Below are positions 7,592-15,138 of a stretch of 64,000 nucleotides of DNA, piece by piece. Position numbers and translations under genes: made by a program. The notes beneath the pieces are model-generated. The model saw nothing but the letters and a program-made list of their open reading frames with translations, was not told the origin of the DNA and searched no databases. Source of the stretch: Desulfovibrio sp. (GTDB lineage: Bacteria; Desulfobacterota; Desulfovibrionia; Desulfovibrionales; Desulfovibrionaceae); NCBI RefSeq assembly GCF_019422935.1, contig NZ_JAHZCJ010000008.1, positions 1 through 64,000 of the forward strand, given 5' to 3'. Position 1 is the stretch's first letter. The number at the start of each line of letters is the position of its first letter.

Positions 7592-8956
7592 CTACCCAAT
7601 GGGAAGTTGGGCCTCTGCCACGCTGTAGGCCTTTTTTGACCGCAAGCTCTGCACCGCCATGAGCAGGCTCAAAATGCCCACCCGGCCCGCAAACATGCTG
7701 AAAATTATGATTCCCTTGCCCGCAGAACTCAAATCCTGCGTCAGATTGACCGAAAGCCCCACGGTGCCGAGAGCCGAAACTTCTTCAAACAGCAGGCGTA
7801 AAAAGGGCGCGGCCTGCGAGCCTGCTCCGGCAATAACGTCGCCTTCCGTGATGGCAAGCAGAAAGACAGAAATCCCCACCAACATGGAGTAGGCAAAAAA
7901 CAGGGTCAGCGCCCGACTGACGTTCTCTGCCGACACGCCGCGCCCTTCAAGTACAATCTGGCTGTCACCCCGGAACTGTGCGGCAATGTAGCCCGCAAGT
8001 ACGCGAAAGGTCACAACCTTGATGCCGCCAGCGCACGAACCGGGGCCGCCGCCGATAAACATCAGGGCTATCAACACAAGCAGGGTGGCATCACCCAGTA
8101 CGGCGAGGTCAATGGAACTGAAGCCTGCAGTACGCGCCACCACCGAATGAAAAAACATCGTGATGGCAAGATCGGCGCATCCATCCACAGTTCTCGGTAC
8201 GCTCCCCCGCCAGAACTCGATGGCGAACATGACCACCCAGCCGAGAACAATAATCAAGAGGCTTGTTTTGACCACCAGACGGCTGAAACGACTGAGGCGT
8301 TGCACAGGCGCGCCCATGCGCCCCCCCGTGCAGATTCCCAGAAATTCCCGCAGCACGCCAAAGCCTATGCCGCCCAGCACCACACTGGCCGCAATAACGG
8401 CATTGACGACCACGTCGTCCCGAAAAAGAGCCAGATTGGTTGTGCTCAAGGCAAAGCCAGCATTGCAGAAGGCTGAAACAGCGTGGAATACGGCGCTGAA
8501 TGGGTAGAAAAATACAGGGTCGTGCAGCCAGAGCAGAAATGCGGCCACAGCCTCAATGCCTAAAACCAGCCCAAGCACCTGCCGCAAAAAAGAGGCAAGG
8601 CTAAAATCACCCCACAACAAGGCCTGACTCACGGCCTCGCGGCTGTTGAAGGGCACGTTATTGCGCCACAGCAGAAAAATGATGCTTGTGTAGGTCATTA
8701 CCCCCAGCCCGCCTGTCTGGATGAGGCACAGCAGCACCCCCTTGCCGAAAGGGCTGAGCACCTCGCTTATGTCCAGCGGCGAAAGACCGGTAACGCAGAC
8801 AGCCGAGGTTGCGAGAAAGCAGGCGTCTATGGGGCTGATGCTCTGGCCCGTAGCCCAACTCGCAGGCAGGCCGAGCAGCACAGACCCTGCAATGATAACC
8901 GCGAGGAATGACAACACCGGCCAGGTGAAGGGACTCAAAAAACGTTTTCTTGCCAT
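7592..8956 (-). CDS. ktrB: KtrB/TrkH-type potassium transporter subunit
   Basis: About 454 residues forming the K+ (possibly Na+-coupled) translocating subunit in the inner membrane, made of four M1-P-M2 repeats. The four selectivity-filter loops are visible: SAVCVTGLS, SAFCNAGFALS, VARTAGFSS and SALGTVGLSV, each with the key Gly. The start is uncertain. ATG at 8956 (MARKRFL) is chosen because the longer ORF beginning at 9025 would run through the thiC promoter and has no better ribosome binding site. It precedes ktrA in one operon and is divergent from the thiC riboswitch. Confidence 0.86.
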   Translation of the reverse strand: MARKRFLSPFTWPVLSFLAVIIAGSVLLGLPASWATGQSISPIDACFLATSAVCVTGLSPLDISEVLSPFGKGVLLCLIQTGGLGVMTYTSIIFLLWRNNVPFNSREAVSQALLWGDFSLASFLRQVLGLVLGIEAVAAFLLWLHDPVFFYPFSAVFHAVSAFCNAGFALSTTNLALFRDDVVVNAVIAASVVLGGIGFGVLREFLGICTGGRMGAPVQRLSRFSRLVVKTSLLIIVLGWVVMFAIEFWRGSVPRTVDGCADLAITMFFHSVVARTAGFSSIDLAVLGDATLLVLIALMFIGGGPGSCAGGIKVVTFRVLAGYIAAQFRGDSQIVLEGRGVSAENVSRALTLFFAYSMLVGISVFLLAITEGDVIAGAGSQAAPFLRLLFEEVSALGTVGLSVNLTQDLSSAGKGIIIFSMFAGRVGILSLLMAVQSLRSKKAYSVAEAQLPIG

Positions 8957-9008
8957 AGCCCGTCTATGCCAGCCGGAACAGGTAAATGCAAGGCACGGCA
9001 AGGCGGGC

Positions 9009-9037
9009 TTTACAGCAGATGGCATACGGAGTATTCA
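9009..9037 (+). promoter_or_regulatory. Putative sigma-70 promoter of the thiC riboswitch transcript
   Basis: TTTACA (9009-9014), a 17-bp spacer, then TATTCA (9032-9037). A start about 7 bases later would place the transcript 5' end just before the riboswitch P1 stem. Confidence 0.55.
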
Positions 9038-9045
9038 TTTAACCA

Positions 9046-9143
9046 GTGCTAGGGGAGCCGCGGATCGCAAGGTTTGGCGGCTGAGAGTGGGATAAACCCA
9101 GACCCTATGAACCTGACGCAGTTCGCACTGCCGTAGGGAAGCC
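9046..9143 (+). ncRNA. TPP riboswitch (THI element)
   Basis: This shows the thi-box core: AGGGGAGCC, then GGCTGAGAGTGGG, ACCC, then TGAACCTGACGCAGTTCG and finally CCGTAGGGAAGC. CTGAGA and GAACCTGA are the parts that contact the pyrimidine and pyrophosphate of thiamine pyrophosphate. It precedes thiC, the usual target. Expression is expected to fall when TPP is plentiful. Confidence 0.95.
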
Positions 9144-9146
9144 GCG

Positions 9147-9181
9147 GCCACGACGCTGTTCCGCTGCTTGTGGCTTTTTTT
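9147..9181 (+). terminator. Riboswitch-controlled terminator
   Basis: GCCAC (9147-9151) pairs with GTGGC (9170-9174), followed by seven T residues. Its position right after the aptamer indicates a transcription-termination expression platform. Confidence 0.7.
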
Positions 9182-9213
9182 GCGCCCTGCGTCGCAACCC
9201 GCGAGGCACAACC

Positions 9214-10494
9214 ATGTCTGCATCTTTTCGTTCGCAGAATTCCGCTCTGAGCGGCCTGCTGGACAAACACCTCACCAATTTGGCCGAGGAAGAACAACTC
9301 GCCCCGGAATCCATTGTTGAAGCCATTGAGGCGGGCACAATGGTGCTGCTGGGCAACCCCGCGCATCCCAACCTCAAGCCCATTCTTGTGGGCCAGCCCT
9401 CGCGCATCAAGGTGAACGCCAACATCGGCACTTCGCCCCTGTGCAACTGCCCCGCTACGGAAGAACGCAAAATCAAGGCTGCCCTTGATGCCGGAGCCGA
9501 CACCGTGATGGATCTTTCCATCGCGGGCGACCTTGACGCCCTGCGCCTTGGCATGCTCAAGGCCTGCCCCCTGCCGCTCGGCACCGTGCCGCTCTATGCC
9601 GTGGGCCAGCAGATTCTGGACGCGGAGCTGGATATCGCCACCATGCAGCCCGATGCGCTGTTTGCCGAAATCGCCAAGCAGGCCGAGCAGGGTGTGGACT
9701 TCATCACCGTGCACTGCGGCCTTTCCAAGCGCGGCGCGGAAATGGCCGTCAAGAACAACCGCGTGCTGGGCATTGTTTCGCGTGGCGGCTCCATGCTCGC
9801 CCGCTGGATGCTTGAGAACAATCGCGAAAATCCGCTGCTGGAATACTACGACCGTCTGCTGGACATCTGCCGCCCCTACAACGTCACCCTTTCGCTGGGC
9901 GACGGCCTGCGCCCCGGCGCGGGCGTGGACGCGGGCGATGCCGCCCAGTGGGAAGAAGTCATCAACCTGGGCCAGCTTGCCAAATACGCCCTTGAACGCG
10001 GCGTGCAATGCATGATTGAAGGGCCCGGCCATGTGCCGCTCAATCAGGTGCGCACCCAGATTCAGGGCATCAAGCGCCTGACCAACAATGCTCCCCTGTA
10101 CGTGCTCGGCCCCCTGTGCTGCGACAGCGCCCCTGGCTATGACCACATTGCCGGAGCCATCGGCGGCGCCATGGGTGTTGAGGCTGGCGTGGACTTTCTG
10201 TGCTACCTCACCCCTGCCGAACACCTTACCCTGCCTGACGAGGCGGACGTGCGCGCTGGCGTCATGGCCTCGCGCGTGGCCGCCCATGTGGGCGAAGTGG
10301 CCCTTGGCCGCCCCGCCGCAGTTGCCCGCGAGGCTGCCATGAACGCCGCCCGCAAGGCTCTGGATTGGGAAGCCATGTCCAAGGCAGCCCTTGACCCGCA
10401 GATGCTCGAAAAACGCCGCGAAGACCACAAGACAGAAGAAGTCTGCGCCATGTGCGGCAAGTTCTGCTCCGTCAAGATGCTGCGCGGGCATTAA
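9214..10494 (+). CDS. thiC: Phosphomethylpyrimidine synthase ThiC
   Basis: A 426-residue radical SAM enzyme that turns aminoimidazole ribotide into HMP phosphate, the pyrimidine half of thiamine. It is the short form that lacks the long N-terminal domain of enterobacterial ThiC. Conserved blocks include VNANIGTSP, DLSIAGDL, SRGGSMLARW, SLGDGLRPG and MIEGPGHVPLNQ. The C-terminal iron-sulfur motif is CAMCGKFC (C411, C414, C418), that is CX2CX3C, one residue shorter than the CX2CX4C of E. coli-type ThiC; this may be normal for short forms. The gene stands alone behind the TPP riboswitch. A GAGG site precedes the ATG. Confidence 0.96.
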   Translation: MSASFRSQNSALSGLLDKHLTNLAEEEQLAPESIVEAIEAGTMVLLGNPAHPNLKPILVGQPSRIKVNANIGTSPLCNCPATEERKIKAALDAGADTVMDLSIAGDLDALRLGMLKACPLPLGTVPLYAVGQQILDAELDIATMQPDALFAEIAKQAEQGVDFITVHCGLSKRGAEMAVKNNRVLGIVSRGGSMLARWMLENNRENPLLEYYDRLLDICRPYNVTLSLGDGLRPGAGVDAGDAAQWEEVINLGQLAKYALERGVQCMIEGPGHVPLNQVRTQIQGIKRLTNNAPLYVLGPLCCDSAPGYDHIAGAIGGAMGVEAGVDFLCYLTPAEHLTLPDEADVRAGVMASRVAAHVGEVALGRPAAVAREAAMNAARKALDWEAMSKAALDPQMLEKRREDHKTEEVCAMCGKFCSVKMLRGH

Positions 10495-10921
10495 GCAATT
10501 AAGACCTGAAATGCTCGCGTAAGGCGGGCGAAATCCTGTCTGCCCGCATTTACGCCAAGGATTTTTAATAAATCCTTACCGAGCAGTTTCCCTGATTTAC
10601 TGAAGGAGGCCCCCGCAAGGGAGCCTCCTTTTTTGCCTCAGTGTGCAGCATGTGGCTACTTGCCATAAATCCTGATGGCGGCTCCGCACACTCTGGAACG
10701 CCTCTCCCCGCGAAGTCCTCGACGCGCTGTGCAGCGTACATTCCGCATACCGCCTCCGGCTTCTCCCGCTTATCAAATTTGCGTGAAAAAATGTTTGTGC
10801 GCTCAAAGAGCTTTACTATCTGCCTGAAAGTTTTTATAAACATTTCATGTGAAAAAAATAACAAAATTTCAATCAACCCGCCCTCGCGGCGGATACGTGC
10901 CATAGCACTCTGGAGGATCAT
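10495..10921 (+). other. Intergenic region thiC - alcohol dehydrogenase
   Basis: This holds a long imperfect hairpin (10516-10555, GCGTAA...TTACGC with an inner GGCGGGC/GCCCGC arm) and the terminator at 10603-10634. The AT-rich stretch 10775-10880 probably carries the promoter of the next gene, but no clear hexamers can be chosen. Confidence 0.45.
10603..10634 (+). terminator. Intrinsic terminator after thiC
   Basis: The perfect 8-bp stem AAGGAGGC/GCCTCCTT (10603-10610 with 10623-10630) is followed by T residues. Confidence 0.75.
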
Positions 10922-12133
10922 ATGTGGGATCAAGCTGCCGATTACAAAAATGTGCGGGAAATTCGCGTTAAGACAACAACCTATCTGGGCGCTGGAGCCA
11001 TTGATAAAATAGACGATATCCTCGCCCAGCTTAAGAGCGAGGGCATCACGTCAATACTCTGCGTTTGCGGCGGGCGCTCATACAAAATAACCGGCGCTTG
11101 GGACAAGGTTGAAGCCGCTGCCCAAAAGCACGGTGTTACACTGGCGCTCTACAACCGCGTTACCCCCAACCCCACCACCGACAGCGTGGACGAGGCCGCA
11201 GCCCTGGGCCGTGCCGCCAATGCAGGCGCAGTGCTGGCCATAGGCGGCGGCAGCCCCATCGACTGCGGCAAGAGCGCCGCCATCCTGCTGGCGAATCCCG
11301 GCAAGACTGGTGATGATCTGTACTGCTACCGCTTTACGCCGCAAGTGGCCCTGCCCATCATTGCCATCAACCTCACCCACGGCACCGGCAGCGAAGTGAA
11401 CCGCTTTGCCGTGGCAACTGTGACCAAGCTGAACTACAAGCCCGCCATTGCTTACGATTGCATTTATCCCCGCTTTGCCATTGACGATCCCGCGCTCATG
11501 ACCGGGCTTTCGCCCGACCAGACGCGTTATGTGTCCATTGACGCCGTCAACCATGTGGTGGAAGCCGCCACCACCACTGTCACCAACCCCTTTGCCATTT
11601 CGCTTGCGGCAGAGACCATCCGGCTTGTGCATCAGTGGCTGCCTGCCGCCCTTGCCGATCCCGGCGATCTCAAGGCCCGCTACCAGCTGTGCTACGCCGC
11701 CATGCAGGCGGGCGTGGCTTTTGATAACGGTCTGCTGCACTTCACGCATGCGCTTGAGCACCCCCTGAGCGCCGTCAGCCCCGACCTGTCGCACGGTCTT
11801 GGGCTTGCCGTTCTGCTGCCCGCAGTCATCCTGGAATGCTACCCCGCGCGGCCCGATGTGCTGGCGCACATTCTTGCGCCCCTGGCCCCCGGCCTCAAGG
11901 GCCTGCCGGAAGAAGCTCCGCAGGCCGCCAAGGCTGTGGAGCAGTGGCTTGCCAGTGTGGGCGTGCCGCAAAAGCTTGAAGACCTCGGCGTGACCGCCGC
12001 TGACGTGGACAAGTTTTGTGATCTGGTGGAACAGACCCCTTCGCTGGGCCTGCTCATTTCCGTTGCGCCTGTGGAAGGCACGCGGGAACGCGTAGCGCGC
12101 ATTTACAACAATTCTCTCAAGCCCATGGCTTAA
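10922..12133 (+). CDS. Iron-containing alcohol dehydrogenase
   Basis: A 403-residue group III (Fe-type) NAD(P)-dependent alcohol dehydrogenase. The nucleotide-binding motif IGGGSPIDCGKS lies near residues 103-114. Metal-ligand motifs are visible as IDAVNHVVEA (Asp/His), HALEHPL and DLSHGLG. The ATG at 10922 has a GGAGG site 7 bases before it. In Desulfovibrio such enzymes oxidise ethanol or reduce aldehydes in energy metabolism; the substrate cannot be read from sequence. The gene is monocistronic, with its own terminator about 45 bases after the stop. Confidence 0.92.
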   Translation: MWDQAADYKNVREIRVKTTTYLGAGAIDKIDDILAQLKSEGITSILCVCGGRSYKITGAWDKVEAAAQKHGVTLALYNRVTPNPTTDSVDEAAALGRAANAGAVLAIGGGSPIDCGKSAAILLANPGKTGDDLYCYRFTPQVALPIIAINLTHGTGSEVNRFAVATVTKLNYKPAIAYDCIYPRFAIDDPALMTGLSPDQTRYVSIDAVNHVVEAATTTVTNPFAISLAAETIRLVHQWLPAALADPGDLKARYQLCYAAMQAGVAFDNGLLHFTHALEHPLSAVSPDLSHGLGLAVLLPAVILECYPARPDVLAHILAPLAPGLKGLPEEAPQAAKAVEQWLASVGVPQKLEDLGVTAADVDKFCDLVEQTPSLGLLISVAPVEGTRERVARIYNNSLKPMA

Positions 12134-12150
12134 AAAGGATCGCCATTGCC

Positions 12151-12207
12151 AACGCACGGTGCGTTGCAATTGAAAGAGGTCAGCGCGAGAGTGCTGGCCT
12201 CTTTTTT
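12151..12207 (+). terminator. Double hairpin terminator after the alcohol dehydrogenase
   Basis: A 6-bp perfect hairpin AACGCA/TGCGTT (12151-12165) precedes a longer hairpin, AAGAGG(T)CAGC paired with GCTGGCCTCTT (12174-12203), which ends in six T residues. Confidence 0.7.
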
Positions 12208-12834
12208 GGGGTGCCTGCGCGGCGAGCGATTTCGCCTTACCGGCGTGGTGTTGTGAATATTTGCTGCCCTGCGGGCGCGGGGTTCCGCCCTCCGGCGGAG
12301 CTTGGGACGCCTGCGCGGCGCGCGGCAAGGTGGGGCCGGTTATGGGGCTACGCCCCCTTCTCGGCCCCCCTTGCATCCCCCCCGAAGCACCCCCTAAAAG
12401 GGCTTTCCAAATTCCTTAGCATGACGAGGGCAACGCGGCATCTGCTGCGGGGAGCTTCCTTCGCTCGCTCCGCGTGCTCAGGTGATCTCCCTCCGCGCCG
12501 CGTTAATGCCAGAGGACGCTTTCGCTTTGAATGCGAGTCCGTTTCAGCCAAATACCACTAGTTATCTCCTTGTTTAGGGAATGGCTTCGTACTTTTTCCC
12601 GTAGCTTCTGAAATTTCAGTAGCCACAAAAACAGGGCCAAGCACGACATAAAAATATGCACTATATCGATAAGTTACTTGTGGTAATGCCAATAATCATT
12701 CAGCCCTAACCAGACGAAAAATTTAAGAGTCAGAAAAATCCGGCCTCCATCAAAAGTTGGTCGTGGGGTTGCCTTCCTTATACTCGCCGGAGCGCATGCG
12801 GAGGCGATGGCTGGTGTTGGGCGAATTTGCAAAA

Positions 12835-12952
12835 TACGCATTTTTCTGGCCTGACAAGGAAAAATCCTGTTTTTGAGCGCAGCGTACTCAAGTACGTGAG
12901 CATCAAAAACAGGATTTTAACGCCGTCAGGCCAAAAAAGTCGGGTTTGCGTA
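12835..12952. repeat. Large 118-bp imperfect palindrome
   Basis: Nested inverted arms surround a perfect core. TACGCA (12835-12840) pairs with 12947-12952. The 15-base arm 12841-12855 pairs with the region ending at 12939 with few mismatches, including GGCCTGAC/GTCAGGCC. A 16-bp arm at 12861-12876 pairs perfectly with 12903-12918. The centre CGTACTCAAGTACG (12883-12896) is also palindromic. RNA from either strand would fold into a long cruciform-like hairpin. It may be a dispersed palindromic element, as no gene-end function is evident. Confidence 0.75.
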
Positions 12953-13037
12953 AATACGCTCGACAGGCTCCCCCCTCGCACCCAAACAGCCCTGCCTTTC
13001 CTTCCTCCACACCGCCGCGCGGCAAAGCCCACACGTC

Positions 13038-13071
13038 AAAAGAGGCCAACACTTGCGTGCTGGCCTCTTTT
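13038..13071. terminator. Bidirectional terminator-like hairpin
   Basis: AAAAGAGGCCA (13038-13048) pairs perfectly with TGGCCTCTTTT (13061-13071). It lies 75 bases after the minus-strand peroxiredoxin stop codon, so it most likely ends that gene. Its sequence resembles the terminator at 12174-12203. Confidence 0.65.
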
Positions 13072-13145
13072 AGCGGGGTTGCCTGAGGAGGGCATTGGAG
13101 GAAGAGAAAGGGAAAGGCGCTGTGTCTGCGTGGAAAAATCTCTGC

Positions 13146-13712
13146 CTAGATCTTGCCTACAAGATCAAGTCCGGGCTTAAGGGTGGCACTGCCGGGCTTC
13201 CAGCGGGCGGGGCACACCTGATCGCCGTGTTCGGCCACAAACTGCGCGGCTTCCAGCTTGCGCAGCAGTTCTTCAACATTGCGGCCAATGGGCGTGTCGT
13301 GGATTTCATAGGCCTTGATGACGCCCTCGGGATTTACCAGAAAACTGCCGCGCAAAGCCTGCCCTGCGCCTTCAATCATGACACCGAACGCGTTGGAGAG
13401 CGTTCCGGCGCAGTCTGCCAGCATGGGATAGTGAATCTTGGCAATGCTGGGCGAGGCATCGGCCCAGGCTTTGTGCACAAAGGCGCTGTCGGTGGAGACA
13501 GAATAGACTTCACAATTGAGCTTTTTGAACTGCTCGTAATTGTCGGCAAGGTCTTCCAGCTCCGTGGGGCACACAAAGGTAAAGTCGGCAGGGTAGAAAA
13601 AGAAGATGGACCAGTGACCCTTGATATCTGCTTCGGTAACCGTTTTCAGCTCTCCACCGTGAAAAGCCTTCACGTTGAAAGGTTCAACCGCTTTATTGAT
13701 GAGATTTCCCAT
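13146..13712 (-). CDS. ahpC: AhpC-type 2-Cys peroxiredoxin
   Basis: A 188-residue cytoplasmic peroxidase that reduces hydrogen peroxide and organic hydroperoxides. The peroxidatic cysteine is in DFTFVCPTE (about residue 49) and the resolving cysteine in DQVCPA near residue 170, so it is a typical 2-Cys enzyme. PIGRNVEELLR is the usual C-terminal block. The ATG at 13712 with AAGGAT is preferred to one 9 codons upstream. No ahpF is adjacent, so the reductant must come from elsewhere, perhaps thioredoxin or a rubredoxin system. It diverges from the Fur-family gene and has a sigma-70-like promoter at 13775-13803. Confidence 0.94.
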   Translation of the reverse strand: MGNLINKAVEPFNVKAFHGGELKTVTEADIKGHWSIFFFYPADFTFVCPTELEDLADNYEQFKKLNCEVYSVSTDSAFVHKAWADASPSIAKIHYPMLADCAGTLSNAFGVMIEGAGQALRGSFLVNPEGVIKAYEIHDTPIGRNVEELLRKLEAAQFVAEHGDQVCPARWKPGSATLKPGLDLVGKI

Positions 13713-14035
13713 GATTGTATCCTTATGGCGAAGCATCACGCTCCGGCAGAGGTTGCTGCAACTTCGTTTTGAAAACAGTATTCAATCCTATTTAATCTGT
13801 CAAGAAATTACGGCTGAAAAATCTCTTTTTTCCGCACACGCCCTTGCTCTCCACGCACCACAACCCTACCATAGCTTGCAGGGCAGTAAAACAGTGCGCA
13901 GCCGCCTTTTAGCCGCTGCATTGCTTTTTGCCTTTTTTTAGGCCAAAAGGTACCCTACATGCTGGCGACTGCAAGCCTTGGCCGCATCGACAGTTTTAAC
14001 AAACGCACACTTGTTATTCGGGGGTGGGCATATAT
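13713..14035. other. Divergent intergenic region ahpC / fur
   Basis: This holds the ahpC promoter (13775-13803, minus). Bases 13905-13950 are rich in short hairpins and T runs. The promoter of the plus-strand regulator should lie in 13950-14020, but no clear hexamers are visible. Confidence 0.4.
13775..13803 (-). promoter_or_regulatory. Putative sigma-70 promoter of ahpC
   Basis: On the minus strand: TTGACA (13803-13798), a 17-bp spacer and TACTGT (13780-13775). The spacer is AT-rich and could hold a regulator site, but no clear palindrome is seen. Confidence 0.6.
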
Positions 14036-14497
14036 ATGACAACGCAACAAAATAATGCCGGTCTTTCGGAATTTCTGGATTTTATGAACCGCAAAGGCCT
14101 GAACACCACATCCCAACGCCGCATCATAGCCGAGGCTTTCTTTGAATTGCCCGGGCACCACTCACTTGAAGAATTTTATCAGCACGTGATCAAGCGCGAT
14201 TCCGGCATCGGTCAGACCACCGTGTACCGCACGCTCAAGCTGCTTTGCGATGCTGGCCTTGCCATGGAAATTCACTTCAGCGACGGCATCACCCGCTATG
14301 AAATTGCCAAGCCAGACAGCCATCACGATCACCTTGTCTGCCTTGACTGCGGCAAGATTGTGGAAATATGCGATCCGCGTATTGAAAAACTCCAGCGCGA
14401 AATGGCCGAAAAATACGGTTTCAAGCTGCGCGGCCATGTGCACAACCTGTACGGCATCTGCAAGGATTGCCGCGACAAAGCCGCCAAGGACGACTAG
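14036..14497 (+). CDS. fur: Fur-family metalloregulator
   Basis: A 153-residue metal-dependent repressor. The winged helix occupies residues 1-80 (TSQRRIIAEAF and GIGQTTVYRTLKLL). The dimerisation domain has the metal motif HHDHLVCLDCGK, then a second CXXC (CKDC) near the C-terminus for structural zinc. The Glu in GKIVEICD suggests Fur rather than PerR, but the divergent peroxiredoxin neighbour leaves PerR possible. The ATG at 14036 is chosen over GTG at 14024; both share the same G-rich upstream stretch. A terminator follows within 30 bases. A Fur-like site stands before the next gene, consistent with local iron control. Confidence 0.9.
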   Translation: MTTQQNNAGLSEFLDFMNRKGLNTTSQRRIIAEAFFELPGHHSLEEFYQHVIKRDSGIGQTTVYRTLKLLCDAGLAMEIHFSDGITRYEIAKPDSHHDHLVCLDCGKIVEICDPRIEKLQREMAEKYGFKLRGHVHNLYGICKDCRDKAAKDD

Positions 14498-14528
14498 GGC
14501 TCACAATTTGAGCTTTAGCGATTTTTTC

Positions 14529-14554
14529 GGGCTGCCCTTGGGCAGCCCTTTTTT
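14529..14554 (+). terminator. Intrinsic terminator after the Fur-family gene
   Basis: GGGCTGCCC (14529-14537) pairs perfectly with GGGCAGCCC (14540-14548) and six T residues follow. Confidence 0.8.
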
Positions 14555-14622
14555 ATTCCTTTGTGACCAGGCGTATGCTTTCCGCACATGGCAAATATTT
14601 TTTATGGCTCATTCAAATGAAG

Positions 14623-14651
14623 TTGACATTCATTTTCTTCAAGGGCAGACT
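14623..14651 (+). promoter_or_regulatory. Putative promoter with overlapping Fur-like site
   Basis: TTGACA (14623-14628), a 17-bp spacer and CAGACT (14646-14651). The -35 lies inside TTGACATTCATTTTC (14623-14637), nearly identical to the 15 bases at 29901-29915 before flavodoxin. The motif resembles half of an A/T-rich Fur box, so iron repression is likely. Confidence 0.55.
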
Positions 14652-14707
14652 ATTTGCACATCCTCCCTGCGACGCAAGGAACTTTGGGGGAAACAAGAGG
14701 TAAAGAC

Positions 14708-14920
14708 ATGGATATTCAACTGGTTATCGTCATATTGTGCATAATTGCGGCTGCATATTACTTTGGCCGCAGAATTTATACGGCGGTCAGCAAGGGCAAA
14801 TGCGGCTGTTGCGATGGAGGCTGCGGAGATGGCAAAAAAAGCTCATGCGGCTGCACCCCCAACGATGCAGAGGCGCAACGTCTTGAAAGCAAAAGACTGA
14901 AATTTGACCCCAAAAAATAG
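14708..14920 (+). CDS. FeoB-associated Cys-rich membrane protein
   Basis: A 70-residue single-pass membrane protein of the FeoB-associated family. Residues about 4-20 form one transmembrane helix. A Cys/Gly-rich segment follows (GKCGCCDGGC and SSCGC) and then a charged tail. Family members usually sit after feoB in ferrous iron uptake operons and may help iron transfer, but their role is unproven. Here feoA and feoB are absent from the window; the gene stands alone behind a promoter with a Fur-like site. The ATG at 14708 has AAGAGG upstream, and earlier in-frame Met codons lack one. Confidence 0.82.
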   Translation: MDIQLVIVILCIIAAAYYFGRRIYTAVSKGKCGCCDGGCGDGKKSSCGCTPNDAEAQRLESKRLKFDPKK

Positions 14921-14960
14921 AGAGCAAAGCCAAGGCTTCCGACCCCGCATGCCCCCTCCT

Positions 14961-15032
14961 CCGGTTCGTCATGTTGGCAGAGTGCGAACCGGCTCAGCCC
15001 CGGCCCTGGCCTGTACCATGTGCCGGGGCTTT
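14961..15032 (+). other. Two hairpins after the FeoB-associated gene
   Basis: CCGGTTCG/CGAACCGG is an 8-bp perfect pair (about 14961-14992). It is followed by AGCCCCGGC/GCCGGGGCT (about 14994-15030) with a short T run. The second is the probable terminator of the small gene. Confidence 0.5.
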
Positions 15033-15077
15033 TACATGCCAAGCTTCCCCTTTGTCTGCTCCCTCGCACCCGCTGAC

Positions 15078-15123
15078 GACACATACAAAAAACCCGGATT
15101 TCTCCGGGTTTTTTGTATGTGTC
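15078..15123. terminator. Bidirectional terminator with a 20-bp perfect stem
   Basis: Bases 15078-15097 pair perfectly with 15104-15123 around a 6-base loop, with A and T runs inside the arms. It sits 16 bases after the uvrA stop codon and faces genes coming from both sides. Confidence 0.85.
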
Positions 15124-15138
15124 GCAAGGCAATTCTGC

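Larger units (their letters stand above)
12208..13145. other. Gene-poor interval of about 940 bases
   Basis: No convincing gene is seen. The left part (12210-12400) is very GC-rich with short inverted repeats such as CTCCGGCGGAG. The middle (12560-12780) is AT-rich without open frames. A large palindrome lies at 12835-12952 and a bidirectional hairpin at 13038-13071. The short open frames here have no ribosome binding site or family signature. The interval could hold a decayed gene or a dispersed repeat element. Confidence 0.5.

Noticed and set aside
9049..10491. Open frame of 480 codons opposite thiC
   Set aside because: It is the mirror of thiC, with His/Gly/Ala-rich composition typical of antisense translation, and no motif.
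11078..12376. Open frame of 432 codons opposite the alcohol dehydrogenase
   Set aside because: It is antisense to a clearly recognised gene and has unnatural composition.
12211..12561. Possible 116-codon gene in the gene-poor interval
   Set aside because: It has no ribosome binding site, an Arg/Pro/Ala-rich composition, no family resemblance, and passes through repeated hairpins.
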